From Rhizobium sp. CCGE531 (GTDB lineage: Bacteria; Pseudomonadota; Alphaproteobacteria; Rhizobiales; Rhizobiaceae), in assembly GCF_003627795.1 (NCBI RefSeq), contig NZ_CP032684.1, positions 2,271,001-2,335,000 of the forward strand: a stretch of DNA of 64,000 nucleotides, written 5' to 3'. Below the pieces are notes generated by a model. That model did no database searches. It was given only the letters and a program-made list of their open reading frames with translations, and was not told the origin of the DNA. Below, piece after piece: positions 25,413 to 34,770 of the stretch. Both the position numbers and the translations under genes were made by a program. The number at the start of each line of letters is the position of its first letter. Position 1 is the stretch's first letter.

Positions 25413-25885
25413 GCGAACGATCGACAGAGCATACGACCATCACCATAGAGCGCCACTTCAAGGCGCCGCTGTCGCGTGTCTTCAACGCCTGGGCAATCCC
25501 CGAGCAAAAGCAGCAGTGGTTTGCCTGCAGCGGCGACTGGACGCAGCTGGATTTCCAGCTCGATTTCCGCACCGGCGGCAGCGAAAGCAATCGGACCGCC
25601 TCGACGGAGGGCGTCGTGCATGCCTATCAGGCGCGCTACATCGACGTCGTCCCCAACGAGCGCTTCATCTATGCCTTCGACATGATGCTCGACGACCTCA
25701 GAATTTCGGTATCGCTCGCGACGGTCAATTTTGCCCCAGAGCCCGGCGGCACGAAGATGACCTTCATCGAACAGGTCGTGTTCCTCGACGATTACAACGA
25801 CAACGGCTCGCGGCTGATGGGCACGGAAATCGGCTTCGACAATCTTAGGCTCTATGTCGAGGCAGACGACGCCAGGCCGAACTAG
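25409..25885 (+). CDS. SRPBCC/AHSA1 domain protein
   Basis: 158 aa with a START-like fold ([28 protein letters not shown], then [18 protein letters not shown]), which can hold hydrophobic ligands. ATG 25409 overlaps the arsR stop. It likely acts with the GST and ArsR in one detox or signalling cassette. It ends 4 nt into the converging ssuB gene. Confidence 0.9.
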   Translation: MSERSTEHTTITIERHFKAPLSRVFNAWAIPEQKQQWFACSGDWTQLDFQLDFRTGGSESNRTASTEGVVHAYQARYIDVVPNERFIYAFDMMLDDLRISVSLATVNFAPEPGGTKMTFIEQVVFLDDYNDNGSRLMGTEIGFDNLRLYVEADDARPN

Positions 25886-26682
25886 CTCCGTGCGTCGCCA
25901 AGGATCGCCGCCAAAAGCTGGCCTTCGAGCTCGGCCAGCGCCGGATTGCCGTGGCGGCGCGGATGCGGATGGGGAACGGCGAGATCAAGCACGATCCTGC
26001 CTTCGTCCAGGACGACGACGCGATCGGCCAGGTGCACGGCTTCGCTGACGTCATGCGTCACCAGCACAGCCGTGAAGCCAAGCTCACGCCAGACGCGGTT
26101 CAGCAATTCCTGCATGCTGATGCGCGTCAGGGCATCCAGCGCACCGAGCGGCTCATCGAGCGCGAGGATACCGGGCTTGCTGACGAGGGCGCGCGCAAGC
26201 GCCACGCGCTGCTTCTGTCCTCCGGAAAGGCTGGAAGGCCATTCTCCGGCCTTTTCGGCAAGCTGCACCTCGGAGAGAACCGCAGCGGTCGCCTTCCGCA
26301 ACACATCCTGCGGCACGCCCTCACCCAGACCAATGGCGACATTGCCGGCAACCGAAAGCCAGGGCAACAGGCGCGGTTCCTGAAAGACGATGCGCGTATT
26401 GGCTTGCGCTTCGTCGCGACCGGCGGCCTCGAAGCGCAGATGACCGGCGCTCGGCTCTTCCAACCCCATCAGGATGCGCAGCAGCGTACTCTTGCCGCAG
26501 CCGCTCTTGCCGATGACGGCGACAAACTGGCCGGCGGGAATATCGAGATCGATACCGCGCAGGACGCGGTTGTTTCCGAAGCTCTTCTCCAGACCCTTGA
26601 TATGGATGGCGGCAGCGCCCGCAACTTGCGGAGCCGTATTTGCCGTGCTGGATTGAGGGCGATCGAGTTCAATAATGCTCAT
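25882..26682 (-). CDS. ssuB: Aliphatic sulfonate ABC transporter ATPase SsuB
   Basis: 266 aa; ATPase of the taurine/sulfonate family. Walker [10 protein letters not shown]-loop [11 protein letters not shown], signature LSGGQKQR and Walker B ILALDEP are all intact. ATG 26682 has GAGGAG about 6 nt upstream; a longer frame reaches 26760 inside ssuC. It forms the last gene of ssuD-ssuC-ssuB, 10 bp after ssuC. Nitrate- and taurine-type ATPases are close relatives, but the ssuD neighbour decides. Confidence 0.93.
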   Translation of the reverse strand: MSIIELDRPQSSTANTAPQVAGAAAIHIKGLEKSFGNNRVLRGIDLDIPAGQFVAVIGKSGCGKSTLLRILMGLEEPSAGHLRFEAAGRDEAQANTRIVFQEPRLLPWLSVAGNVAIGLGEGVPQDVLRKATAAVLSEVQLAEKAGEWPSSLSGGQKQRVALARALVSKPGILALDEPLGALDALTRISMQELLNRVWRELGFTAVLVTHDVSEAVHLADRVVVLDEGRIVLDLAVPHPHPRRHGNPALAELEGQLLAAILGDARS

Positions 26683-26692
26683 GGCAGGCTCC

Positions 26693-27529
26693 TCAATTCC
26701 GATAGGCCGGATTCCAGCGCAGGGCTCTGCGCTCGATCGTCCGCGCGATGACATCGGCAAGCTTGCCGAGAATGGCGTAAATCACCAGCGTCAGGACGAC
26801 AACATCGGTCATGCCGAACTCGCGGGCATTGTTGGCCATGTAGCCGATGCCCGACGACGCCGCGATCGATTCGGCGACGATCAGCGTCAGCCACATGATA
26901 CCGAGGGCAAAGCGCAGCCCGACGAGAATGGATGGAAGCGCGCCGGGAAAGATGACCTTCCGGAACAGCGTCCAGTTGCTCATCCCGTAGACCCTCCCCA
27001 TTTCGATCAATCCACGATCGACATTGCGCACGCCGTGATAGGTGTTGAGATAGATCGGGAAGAGCACGCCGAGCGCCGTCAGGAACAGCTTCGATTCCTC
27101 GCCGATCCCGAACCAGAGGATGACGAGAGGCACCATGGCGAGGTGCGGAATGGTGCGCAGCATCTGCAGCGTCGTATCGGTCAATTGCTCCGAGAGCCGC
27201 GACACGCCATTGGCGATGCCGAGCAGGAAGCCGATCGAGCCGCCGACCAATAGGCCGGCGAAAGCGCGGCCGGCGCTGACGAGGATGTTGTTCGGCAGCT
27301 GGCCGGAAATCGTAGTCTGCCAGAAGGCGACGACGACTTCCGCTGGCGACGGCATGATGCGGGTGGAGATCCATCCAAACGACGAGGCGAGCTGCCATGC
27401 CGCGATGACGGCGACCGGCAGCAGGAAAGGCAGAAATCTCTGAAACGAGATGGTTTGCCGCGCGACCTTGGCCGGGCGCGTGCGGCGTTCAGAGCCCACG
27501 CGTACGAAGGATGTGTCGAAAGCCGACAT
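26693..27529 (-). CDS. ssuC: Aliphatic sulfonate ABC transporter permease SsuC
   Basis: A 278-aa inner-membrane permease with about six helices and the EAA loop ([27 protein letters not shown] is the relevant stretch). [17 protein letters not shown] is typical of the NtrB/SsuC/TauC group. It lies 24 bp after ssuD and 10 bp before ssuB in one operon. Together with SsuA and SsuB it imports alkanesulfonates when sulfate is scarce. Confidence 0.93.
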   Translation of the reverse strand: MSAFDTSFVRVGSERRTRPAKVARQTISFQRFLPFLLPVAVIAAWQLASSFGWISTRIMPSPAEVVVAFWQTTISGQLPNNILVSAGRAFAGLLVGGSIGFLLGIANGVSRLSEQLTDTTLQMLRTIPHLAMVPLVILWFGIGEESKLFLTALGVLFPIYLNTYHGVRNVDRGLIEMGRVYGMSNWTLFRKVIFPGALPSILVGLRFALGIMWLTLIVAESIAASSGIGYMANNAREFGMTDVVVLTLVIYAILGKLADVIARTIERRALRWNPAYRN

Positions 27530-27553
27530 GGGGATCTCCCTTCAAAGGTGACG

Positions 27554-28729
27554 TTACGAGCCGGAAACAACCTTCAGATTTCCGCCGTGGCTGCCGCCCG
27601 CGAAGATCTGCTTCGCACCGAATTCGTTGCGGAAACCGGCGCGCTGCTGCTCCTGGCCAAGGCCGAGCTCCGGGAACAGAAGCTCCGCCACGCGATAGGC
27701 CTCTTCCAGATGCGGATAGCCGGAGCCGATCACCGTTTCGATACCGAGCTCCTGATATTCCCGCAGTCTCGCAGCCACGGTCGTCGGCGACCCCACAAGC
27801 GCCGTGCCGGCACCGGCGCGCACCAGCCCGACGCCGGCCCAGAGGTTCGGCGACACCTCGAGCTTGTCGCGCCGGCCGCCATGAAGCGCCGCCATGCGCT
27901 TCTGCCCGACGGAGTCGGACTGCGTGACGAATTGCTCCTGCGCCTCGCGGATCGTCTCGTCGTCGAGCTTGGAAATAAGCTTATCGGCCGCGGCCCAGGC
28001 CTCCTCATCCGTCTCGCGGACGATGAAATGCAGGCGAATGCCGAAGCTGACCTCGCGGCCGCGCTTGGCGGCTGCTGCCCGCACCTTTTCGATCTTTTCG
28101 GCCACCAGCGCCGGCGGCTCGCCCCAGGTCAGATATTTGTCGACGCGGCCGACGGAAAATTCAATGCCGGCGTCCGAGGAGCCGCCGAAATAGAGCGGCG
28201 GGCGCGGCGATTGTACCGGAGGCAGGCCGAGCTTTGCATTGGTGGCGGTAATATACTTGCCCTTGAAGGTGGAAGAGCCGGTTTCCAGCAGTTCCTCCCA
28301 GACATGGAAGAATTCATCCGCATGGGCGTAGCGTTCGTCATGCTCCAGATGAATGCCGTCGCCGGCCAGCTCGGCGGGGCTGCCGCCAACGACGATGTTG
28401 AGCAGCACGCGGCCGTTCGAGACGCGATCGAGCGTCGAGGCAAGGCGCGCATAATAGGCCGGAGACGCCGTACCCGGGCGGATCGCGACCAGGAATTTCA
28501 GCTTCTGCGTATGCGCCGAAAGCGCCGCGGCCGTTACGAAAGACTCTTCGCAGGAGACGCCCGTCGGAAGCAACACGCCGGTGAAACCGAGCCGGTCGAC
28601 AGCCTGCGCGATCTGCTGGAGATATCCGATCTCCGGCCCGCGATTGAGATCGGCCGTGCCGAGATAGGTGCCGTCGCCGGAGGTCGGAATGAACCAGAGG
28701 AAATCGATGGGTTTTGCGGTCGCGGTCAT
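27554..28729 (-). CDS. ssuD: FMNH2-dependent alkanesulfonate monooxygenase SsuD
   Basis: A 391-aa bacterial-luciferase-like flavin monooxygenase that cleaves the C-S bond of alkanesulfonates to sulfite and an aldehyde. [39 protein letters not shown] and [17 protein letters not shown] [16 protein letters not shown] mark the family. No SsuE flavin reductase gene is in the window, so reduced FMN must come from elsewhere. A 14-bp element shared with ssuA lies 79 bp upstream. Confidence 0.94.
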   Translation of the reverse strand: MTATAKPIDFLWFIPTSGDGTYLGTADLNRGPEIGYLQQIAQAVDRLGFTGVLLPTGVSCEESFVTAAALSAHTQKLKFLVAIRPGTASPAYYARLASTLDRVSNGRVLLNIVVGGSPAELAGDGIHLEHDERYAHADEFFHVWEELLETGSSTFKGKYITATNAKLGLPPVQSPRPPLYFGGSSDAGIEFSVGRVDKYLTWGEPPALVAEKIEKVRAAAAKRGREVSFGIRLHFIVRETDEEAWAAADKLISKLDDETIREAQEQFVTQSDSVGQKRMAALHGGRRDKLEVSPNLWAGVGLVRAGAGTALVGSPTTVAARLREYQELGIETVIGSGYPHLEEAYRVAELLFPELGLGQEQQRAGFRNEFGAKQIFAGGSHGGNLKVVSGS

Positions 28730-28807
28730 GAGATTTTCCTGCCTTCTGGGTGCGCGCTGTCGGGAGCCGTTTCCTGATGCTCGATCCGGATATTGACATA
28801 CACTATC

Positions 28808-28821
28808 GATTATATCGACAA
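28808..28821 (-). promoter_or_regulatory. Shared 14-bp element upstream of ssuD
   Basis: TTGTCGATATAATC (minus strand) lies 79 bp upstream of the ssuD start and is identical to the sequence 78 bp upstream of ssuA (29971-29984), in the same orientation. It contains TATAAT, so it may be a -10 region, an activator site, or both. It implies that ssuDCB has its own promoter coregulated with ssuA. Confidence 0.6.
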
Positions 28822-28924
28822 TATGGATTTTCTAATCGCCGGTGTCTGGCGAAATATTTTTGCCGGTAGAGCCCGCACCCGTAGTGTTTCGGGGCGCAGG
28901 CCGTATCCGCGGGCGATTGCAGCC

Positions 28925-29893
28925 TCAGCTCGCTTTCGGTCGCCAGACGATATCGGTAACGGTCAGCTTCTTTGGAACGATGCCGAGATTATGGAATTCG
29001 TCGGCCAACCCCTGCTGATAGGCGATCGCGGCATCGGTGATGGTCGAGACGCCGCCAAGATTAGCACCCGGACGCGTCAGTGTGATCCGAGTCACACTTG
29101 TTGGAACGCCGGTGATTTCGGACAACGCGGCAATCGTATCGTCCAAATTCGATTGCGCTGCCGCCCCCACCTTGGCCAGTTCAGCGATGACGTCGACGAT
29201 GACCTGTGAATTGTCCTTGGTGAAATCGCCATTCGCCAGGAAATAGCTGAAGGAATCGACGATGCCGCGCGCCGTCGTCAGGATGCGCGTATCCGGATCC
29301 GCCTCGGCGATAGCGAGATAGGGATCCCAGATAGACCAGGCATCGATGGCACCCGTCTTGAAGGCGGCGGATGCATCCGGCGGCGTCAGATCGAGCCCCT
29401 GGATATCGTTGATCGTCAAACCACCCTTGCGTAACGCCTTGACGGTGACATTGTGCGCGCTGGAGCCGCGCTTGAAGGCGACCTTCTTTCCCTTGAGATC
29501 GGCAAGTGTCTGGATCGGCGAATCCTTGCGCACGAGAATGGCGGAGCTTTCGGGACTGCCGGTATAAAGACCGACATAAAGCAGATTGCCATTTGCGGCC
29601 TGCGCAAAGAGCGGCGGTACGTCGCCCGTCGCGCCGAAATCAAGGGCACCCGCGCCGAGTGCCTCGAGCAGCGGCGGACCAGAGGTGAACTCCGACCATT
29701 CGACCGCTATCCCACGGTCAGACAGCCGTTTCTCCAGCGCGCCCTTGCGTTTCGCTAGCGCCAATACGCCGTTCTTCTGCCAGCCGATGCGAAGCGTTTT
29801 CGCCGCAGCTGCCCGCGCCGGGCGGAGAGAAGGCAACGCGAAGGCGGCGGCCGTGGCGCCGAGGAGGCCGAGTGTCTGTCTGCGCGAAATCAT
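28925..29893 (-). CDS. ssuA: Aliphatic sulfonate ABC transporter binding protein SsuA
   Basis: A 322-aa periplasmic binding protein. The N-terminus SRRQTLGLLGATAAAFALP resembles a twin-arginine (Tat) signal, with the A-rich PARAAAA cleavage region. RIGWQKNGVLALAK, GATGDVPPLFAQA and KRGSSAHNVTVKAL are SsuA/TauA-type blocks. It is 195 bp upstream of ssuD, with a repeated promoter-like element between. Substrate (alkanesulfonate rather than taurine) is inferred from ssuD. Confidence 0.92.
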   Translation of the reverse strand: MISRRQTLGLLGATAAAFALPSLRPARAAAAKTLRIGWQKNGVLALAKRKGALEKRLSDRGIAVEWSEFTSGPPLLEALGAGALDFGATGDVPPLFAQAANGNLLYVGLYTGSPESSAILVRKDSPIQTLADLKGKKVAFKRGSSAHNVTVKALRKGGLTINDIQGLDLTPPDASAAFKTGAIDAWSIWDPYLAIAEADPDTRILTTARGIVDSFSYFLANGDFTKDNSQVIVDVIAELAKVGAAAQSNLDDTIAALSEITGVPTSVTRITLTRPGANLGGVSTITDAAIAYQQGLADEFHNLGIVPKKLTVTDIVWRPKAS

Positions 29894-29970
29894 CGAAGAT
29901 CCCTTTCGTGAGGCCTTGGCGCTTCCGCCGCATCGGCTCGTTGTCGATGCTTAAGGATCGCAAATCCATA

Positions 29971-29984
29971 GATTATATCGACAA
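29971..29984 (-). promoter_or_regulatory. Shared 14-bp element upstream of ssuA
   Basis: Second copy of TTGTCGATATAATC on the minus strand, 78 bp upstream of the ssuA start. The bases beyond the core differ partly (TATGG after this copy, GATAG after the other), so conservation is centred on the core. Confidence 0.6.
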
Positions 29985-30013
29985 AGGATATTATGAAGTT
30001 TCGCACCAAAATC

Positions 30014-30059
30014 GAAATAGAATTCCAAATAGATAGAAAACAAGAAATTGAATTTCAAA
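30014..30059. repeat. 16-bp direct repeats 30 bp apart, A+T-rich
   Basis: GAAATAGAATTCCAAA (30014-30029) and GAAATTGAATTTCAAA (30044-30059) match at 14 of 16 positions and start exactly 30 bp (three helical turns) apart. They lie 99-144 bp before the dehydrogenase gene and 120 bp upstream of ssuA. The second is nearly palindromic around GAAATTGAATTTC. They could bind a regulator of either divergent gene. Confidence 0.45.
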
Positions 30060-30157
30060 CTTCATGCCACGGTGACAAGTTGCCCGACAAATCAGTCTTC
30101 CGTCCCCCTGGCCTTTCCGCTAAGCCTTCGGAACAAATTCGGTCAGGGAGTTATGAA

Positions 30158-31030
30158 ATGGCAAAGGTCTCGTTCATCGGCATGGGCGTCATGGGCTATC
30201 CCATGGCCGGGCATCTGAAGGTCAAGGGCGGGCATGACGTCACCGTCTACAACCGGACCATTGCCAAGGCCGAGGCATGGGCCAAACAATTTGACGGCAA
30301 GTTTGCCCCTACCCCGGCGCAAGCGGCTGAGGGCGCCGACTTCGTCTTCACCTGCGTCGGCAATGACGACGACCTGCGCGCGGTGACCACGGGCGAAAAC
30401 GGCGTCATCTCCGCCATGAAGGCGGGTTCCGTTCTCGTCGACAATACGACTGCCAGCGCCGAAGTCGCCCGCGAGCTTTACAAGGCTGCCAAGGAAAAGG
30501 GCGTCGACTTCATCGATGCGCCTGTCTCGGGCGGACAGGCCGGCGCCGAGAATGGTGTTTTGACAGTCATGTGCGGCGGTGACGAGGCCGTCTTCGAGAA
30601 GGCTCGCCCCGTCATCGACGCCTATGCCCGCATGGTCGGCCTCATGGGGCCGGTCGGCGCGGGCCAGCTGACCAAGATGATCAACCAGATCTGCATTGCG
30701 GGCATCGTTCAAGGCCTGGCCGAGGGCATCCATTTCGGCAAGCAGGCCGGGCTCGATATCGAGAAGGTGGTGGAGGTCATTTCCAAAGGCGCCGCCGGCT
30801 CCTGGCAGATGGAGAACCGCCACAAGACCATGAATGTCGGCAAATACGATTTCGGCTTCGCCGTCGACTGGATGCGCAAGGATCTCGGCATCGTGCTGGA
30901 GGAAGCTCGCCGCAATCAGGCCAAGCTGCCGCTCACGGCCCTCGTCGACCAATTCTATGGCGATGTACAGGCTATGGGTGGCAATCGCTGGGATACGTCC
31001 TCGCTGCTCGCGCGCCTGGATCGGAAATAA
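30158..31030 (+). CDS. NAD(P)-dependent beta-hydroxyacid dehydrogenase
   Basis: A 290-aa member of the 3-hydroxyisobutyrate dehydrogenase / tartronate semialdehyde reductase family. The Rossmann motif is VSFIGMGVMGYPMAGHL; the substrate loop is DAPVSGGQAGAENGVL; the catalytic lysine sits in GQLTKMINQI. YNRT at the end of strand 2 (Arg rather than Asp) suggests NADP. ATG 30158 has CAGGGAG about 7 nt upstream; the frame is open to 29993 but the extra residues are not family-like. The exact substrate is uncertain. Confidence 0.92.
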   Translation: MAKVSFIGMGVMGYPMAGHLKVKGGHDVTVYNRTIAKAEAWAKQFDGKFAPTPAQAAEGADFVFTCVGNDDDLRAVTTGENGVISAMKAGSVLVDNTTASAEVARELYKAAKEKGVDFIDAPVSGGQAGAENGVLTVMCGGDEAVFEKARPVIDAYARMVGLMGPVGAGQLTKMINQICIAGIVQGLAEGIHFGKQAGLDIEKVVEVISKGAAGSWQMENRHKTMNVGKYDFGFAVDWMRKDLGIVLEEARRNQAKLPLTALVDQFYGDVQAMGGNRWDTSSLLARLDRK

Positions 31031-31035
31031 TCCGG

Positions 31036-31143
31036 CGTCGAGCAATTCCAGGAAAAGTGCGCAGCGGTTTTCCGTCCGGAATTGCGAGAAAACAAAAAGA
31101 TGGGGCGGTTCAGAGATTCCGTGAAAAACTGAACCGCTCTGGT
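31036..31143 (+). repeat. Composite rhizobial intergenic repeat
   Basis: Two modules: AAAAGTGCGCAGCGGTTTTC with GTCCGGAATTGCGAG, then a hairpin, GCGGTTCAG (31105-31113) with CTGAACCGC (31129-31137) around AGATTCCGTGAAAAA. The hairpin module reappears near 36339. Sequences of this type are scattered through Rhizobium genomes, as I recall. It lies between the dehydrogenase and the AraC gene and may end transcription of the former. Confidence 0.7.
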
Positions 31144-31276
31144 CGGCTCTATGAGAGGCGCCGCCAATTGATCCAAGGGACCTGGTGGCGCATGCTTCCC
31201 GCAAGCGATGAGCGAAGGTAGTTTCGCAAGTTGACGACCTTCGCTACGCTAGGCAGTGTTTGCTGCCTGCTGACAG

Positions 31277-32197
31277 ATGCAGTCGATAAGGAGTTGCGGA
31301 GGCCTGGTGTTACAAATTTCGGATAATTTCTCCGCCTTTCAACAGCGCGATATCGTCCGACGCGATGGAGCCGGAACGGCGGCGTGTATCATCCAAAGCG
31401 CGCGCCTGCTCTGCAAGCGCCTTGCCTCGCCGGCTCCGGGCGTGGTGTTCGTTCAAAAGGGCCAAAAGATCATTCTCGATCAGGGCGTCGACATGAAGGC
31501 TTGCGCCGGCGATCTCGTACTGATCCCCGAAGGCGCCACCTCGGATATCATCAACGAGCCCGACGGCGCCGGAGGTTATCAGGCACTCGCCCTGCAGTTC
31601 GCGCCAGACCTGATCGCCAATCTTGCCGTCGCCGAAGCCAAACCAGTGCAGGAAATCAAGGTTCTCAACGGCATGCCGCCGGCTTTCGAAGAAGCATATG
31701 GCAAGGCGATCGAGGCGATCCGAAGCGGCCCTCTCCTGCCGGACAGCATCGCCGCATCCCGCGTCAACGAAATCCTGTTGTGGCTCGGCGCGCTCGGCCA
31801 CCGATTTGCGCCGATCGCCAACCCCGGTCCGATCGAACGTCTGCGCCGGATCATCAATTCCGATCCGGCCTATTCCTGGCGCGCTCCGGAGCTGGCGAAG
31901 ACGATCGGCATGAGCGAGGCCAGTCTACGGCGCAAGCTGGCGGCGGCAGGAACGAGTTTTTCCGAGCTTCTGGCCGATATCCGGATGACAACGGCGCTCA
32001 CCCTGCTGCAGACGACCGAAAAGTCCGTAACGCAAATCGCTCTCGATGTCGGCTATGACTCGGCCTCCCGCTTCACCGCGCGCTTCCGGGCGCGTTTTGA
32101 TTTCGCGCCGAGCGAAATCCGCGGCCATCAGCGTGAAGTTGATCGAAACGGCGCAAAGACTGATCGAAACAGCGCAGCACTCGTGCCCGCGGAATGA
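31277..32197 (+). CDS. AraC-family transcriptional regulator
   Basis: About 306 aa. The N-terminal cupin-like effector part (GVVFVQKGQKIILDQG, AGDLVLIPEGATSDI) is followed by a two-helix-turn-helix AraC domain (about 195-285: ELAKTIGMSEASLRRKLAAAG, SVTQIALDVGYDSASRFTARFRARF). ATG 31277 lacks a good ribosome site. GTG 31307 has GGAGG at 31298-31302 and could be the real start. The YbhB-type gene follows 51 bp downstream and may be a target. Confidence 0.9.
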   Translation: MQSIRSCGGLVLQISDNFSAFQQRDIVRRDGAGTAACIIQSARLLCKRLASPAPGVVFVQKGQKIILDQGVDMKACAGDLVLIPEGATSDIINEPDGAGGYQALALQFAPDLIANLAVAEAKPVQEIKVLNGMPPAFEEAYGKAIEAIRSGPLLPDSIAASRVNEILLWLGALGHRFAPIANPGPIERLRRIINSDPAYSWRAPELAKTIGMSEASLRRKLAAAGTSFSELLADIRMTTALTLLQTTEKSVTQIALDVGYDSASRFTARFRARFDFAPSEIRGHQREVDRNGAKTDRNSAALVPAE

Positions 32198-32248
32198 CAA
32201 TCTCCCGCCATCGACGCTACGGACAGCGTCGCTCTAACGGAGATTGTC

Positions 32249-32794
32249 ATGAAATATTCTATCGCCGCGGCCCTGACTGCCACGTTGTTGTCGTCAGCCC
32301 AAGCCTCGGCCTTTGAGCTCGCCAGCCCCGAGATGAAGGATGGCGGTACGCTCAAGATCGAACAGGTGGCCAATATATTCGGCTGCAAGGGTGGAAACGT
32401 CTCTCCCGCGCTGAGCTGGAAAGATGCGCCGGTGGGAACCAAGAGCTTCGTGGTAACGCTCTATGATCCGGATGCGCCCACAGGCTCCGGCTGGTGGCAT
32501 TGGACCGTGTTCGATATCCCCGCATCCGCCACCTCGCTGCCGTCAGGCGCGGGATCGGCTGGAGGAAAAGGCCTGCCCTCCGGAGCAATCCAGGGAAGAA
32601 CCGATTTCGGCAGCTCGGCCTTCGGCGGCGCCTGCCCGCCTCCGGGCCCCGCGCATCGCTACAGGCTGACCATAACAGCCTTGAAAGTCGACAGGCTCGG
32701 CCTCGACGGCAACGCCAGTGGGGCGCTCGTCGGCTACATGACGCAGGCAAACGCCCTCGCCTCGGCTTCTATCACCACAACCTACGGCCAATGA
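32249..32794 (+). CDS. YbhB/YbcL Raf kinase inhibitor-like protein, exported
   Basis: 181 aa of the PEBP fold with a Sec signal peptide (AAALTATLLSSAQASA). Ligand-pocket motifs are LYDPDAPTGSGWWHWTVFDIP and the later GACPPPGPAHRYRLTITAL. Bacterial members have no proven role. TAACGGAGATTG gives the ribosome site for ATG 32249. It follows the AraC gene and is convergent with lrp. A 10-bp perfect stem (AGCAACGCCC 32812-32821 with GGGCGTTGCT 32859-32868, long loop) lies between them. Confidence 0.9.
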   Translation: MKYSIAAALTATLLSSAQASAFELASPEMKDGGTLKIEQVANIFGCKGGNVSPALSWKDAPVGTKSFVVTLYDPDAPTGSGWWHWTVFDIPASATSLPSGAGSAGGKGLPSGAIQGRTDFGSSAFGGACPPPGPAHRYRLTITALKVDRLGLDGNASGALVGYMTQANALASASITTTYGQ

Positions 32795-32886
32795 TGCCGC
32801 GCTGACAAAGAAGCAACGCCCCTGCGGCGAAGTTCAGGCACCTGTTCCTGATCGCGGCGGGCGTTGCTCATAGATATCGGCTGCAC

Positions 32887-33384
32887 TCAGTCTTCGTTGG
32901 ACCTCGCATTCTCCAGCATCATGTAATCCAACGGCAGCTCCGTCGAATACTTGATCCGCTCCATCGCAAAGACCGAGGAGACGTCGCGAATTTCGATCTT
33001 GGCGATCATGCGCTTGTAAAAGGCGTCATAGGCGGCGATATCGGGAACGACGACCCGCAGCAGGTAGTCGACATCACCACTCATCCGATAGAATTCCACC
33101 ACTTCCGGAAAATCGGCGATCACCTCGGAAAAACGCTTCAGCCATTCGATGGAGTGGCTGTTGGTGCGGATGGACACGAAAACCGTGACCTTCGTGTTGA
33201 CCTTTTCGGGATCGAGCAGCGCCACGCGGCGGCGAATGACGCCATCCTCTTCCATCTTCTGGATACGACGCCAGCACGGCGTCGTCGACAGGCCGACCTT
33301 CTTGGCGAGGTCGGCCACGGCCAGAGTGGAATCTTCCTGCAGAAGGCGCAGGATCTTGCGGTCTAGGCGGTCCATTTTAAGCAT
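32887..33384 (-). CDS. Lrp/AsnC-family transcriptional regulator
   Basis: A 165-aa regulator: HTH (DRKILRLLQEDSTLAVADLAKK, LSTTPCWRRIQKMEEDGVI) at the N-terminus and an AsnC ligand-binding domain (VDYLLRVVVPDIAAYDAFYKRM). It would form octamers that sense an amino acid. No amino acid gene is adjacent, so targets are not evident. Confidence 0.93.
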   Translation of the reverse strand: MLKMDRLDRKILRLLQEDSTLAVADLAKKVGLSTTPCWRRIQKMEEDGVIRRRVALLDPEKVNTKVTVFVSIRTNSHSIEWLKRFSEVIADFPEVVEFYRMSGDVDYLLRVVVPDIAAYDAFYKRMIAKIEIRDVSSVFAMERIKYSTELPLDYMMLENARSNED

Positions 33385-33442
33385 CCCTTCGAATTATATT
33401 CTCTCTATAGCCTATTTTAAGCGACAGAAAAGAAACTTTTTC

Positions 33443-34087
33443 TCAAGGAAGGAGGCTTTTCACACGTTGTTGTAATGCTGGAAGCAGTTCGGCCTCGAAC
33501 CAGGGATGACGTTTCAGCCATCCGCTGTTGCGCCAGCTCGGATGCGGTAACGGCAGCACGGCCGGCAAGTGGTTGGTCAGAAGATATCGCCGCCATTCGG
33601 CAACCGTCTCCGTCATCGAACCCATGCGCGCCGCGCCAAGATGCCACGCCTGCGCATATTGGCCGATCGTCAGGATCAATTCGATCTGCGGCATCGCGTC
33701 CATGGCCCTTTGACGCCACAAAGGCGCGCATTCCTTGCGCGGCGGCAGATCGCTCCCGGCCGCATCATAACCCGGAAAGCAAAAACCCATGCCCATTATC
33801 GCGAAGTGATCCGGATCGTAGAAGCATTCGCGATCCACCGCGAGCCACTGCCGCAACCGGTCGCCGGAGGCATCGTTGAACGGCAAGCCGCTCTCGTGGA
33901 CGCGCAATCCCGGTGCCTGCCCTGCAATGAGTATCCGCGCGGTCGACGACAGCGTGGCGACCGGCCGCGGCTCGTGCGGCAGGCGATCCGCCTCGCCTTT
34001 TGCCGGCGCATCCCGACAAAGACGACAGGCGGCGATCGCCGAATGCAGGAGCTGTAATTCGCAATCTCGCTTCAAGGCACAGTCCAT
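33443..34087 (-). CDS. Uracil-DNA glycosylase family protein (Fe-S type)
   Basis: A 214-aa DNA repair-like enzyme. Motif 1 is LIAGQAPGLRVHESGLPFND; the late motif is LPHPSWRNSGW. Four cysteines (C21, C24, C103, C120) have the spacing expected for the [4Fe-4S] cluster of family 4/5-type glycosylases. The catalytic residue in motif 1 differs among the families (here Q-A-P-G and a His-Glu after it), so uracil specificity is not certain. It overlaps the upstream thermonuclease gene by 16 nt, suggesting one transcript. Confidence 0.88.
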   Translation of the reverse strand: MDCALKRDCELQLLHSAIAACRLCRDAPAKGEADRLPHEPRPVATLSSTARILIAGQAPGLRVHESGLPFNDASGDRLRQWLAVDRECFYDPDHFAIMGMGFCFPGYDAAGSDLPPRKECAPLWRQRAMDAMPQIELILTIGQYAQAWHLGAARMGSMTETVAEWRRYLLTNHLPAVLPLPHPSWRNSGWLKRHPWFEAELLPALQQRVKSLLP

Positions 34088-34647
34088 CCGACGAGTTGCC
34101 GCAGATACCCGAACAATCCCGCTAACGGATCGCCTCCATTGGCGCGGGCCAATTGCTCCTCATGCCGATAGTCGCGCGGCCTTTCGAAATCACCGGCCCA
34201 AAGTCCCGCTTTCGCCTGTCGTGCCGCTCGTTCCTCGCCGGCGTAGCCGCCATACGAAACGGCCATGCCGCTGCTGACCATCGCGGCGTTGATATCGAGA
34301 GTGCCGATCATGCAGGTCACCAGCATGCGGCCGTAGCGATCCCTCTCCCGCCCACGGCATTCGGGCATCCCGGTCTTAATAAGTGTGGCAAGCGCCTTGC
34401 GCGCCTCTTCGCCGCATGCCCAATCGACGCCGGCGCGCCGACAGCGTTGCCGATATTCGGGAGCATCGATGCCTTTCAGCCTCAGGCGTTCGCCACCGGC
34501 GGAAAGCGTGTCGCCGTCGATGACATAAAAGCTACCAGTTTGAATGAATTCCGGTCTACTGTTCATTTTCAACGCGAGCAACGCAACAATGGCGAGCAGA
34601 GCGAAAGTGGCCACGCCGTCACGAAACAGGCGGCCTGACCGCATCAC
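34072..34647 (-). CDS. Membrane-anchored thermonuclease (SNase) family protein
   Basis: 191 aa with one N-terminal helix (GVATFALLAIVALLALK) then a staphylococcal-nuclease domain. The catalytic triad equivalents are R56, E64 (RLKGIDAPEY) and R107 (DRYGRML), all present. Start is GTG 34647 or ATG 34644, with AAAGGAGG 7 nt before the GTG. It probably acts on nucleic acid outside the cytoplasm. Its stop lies inside the glycosylase gene. Confidence 0.9.
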   Translation of the reverse strand: MMRSGRLFRDGVATFALLAIVALLALKMNSRPEFIQTGSFYVIDGDTLSAGGERLRLKGIDAPEYRQRCRRAGVDWACGEEARKALATLIKTGMPECRGRERDRYGRMLVTCMIGTLDINAAMVSSGMAVSYGGYAGEERAARQAKAGLWAGDFERPRDYRHEEQLARANGGDPLAGLFGYLRQLVGWTVP

Positions 34648-34770
34648 GTTGTTGCCTCCTTTAAGAATAAATCCTTGGCGAAGATGGCAAACAAATCATT
34701 TCAGCGCAGCATCTTCTTAAGGTTTGGACGCTAGCCTGTAGTCTCAGGCAAGCCAAGTTTCAATGTAACC

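Noticed and set aside
27455..28777. A 440-codon plus-strand frame opposite ssuD
   Set aside because: Shadow of ssuD, which has the full luciferase-like signature.
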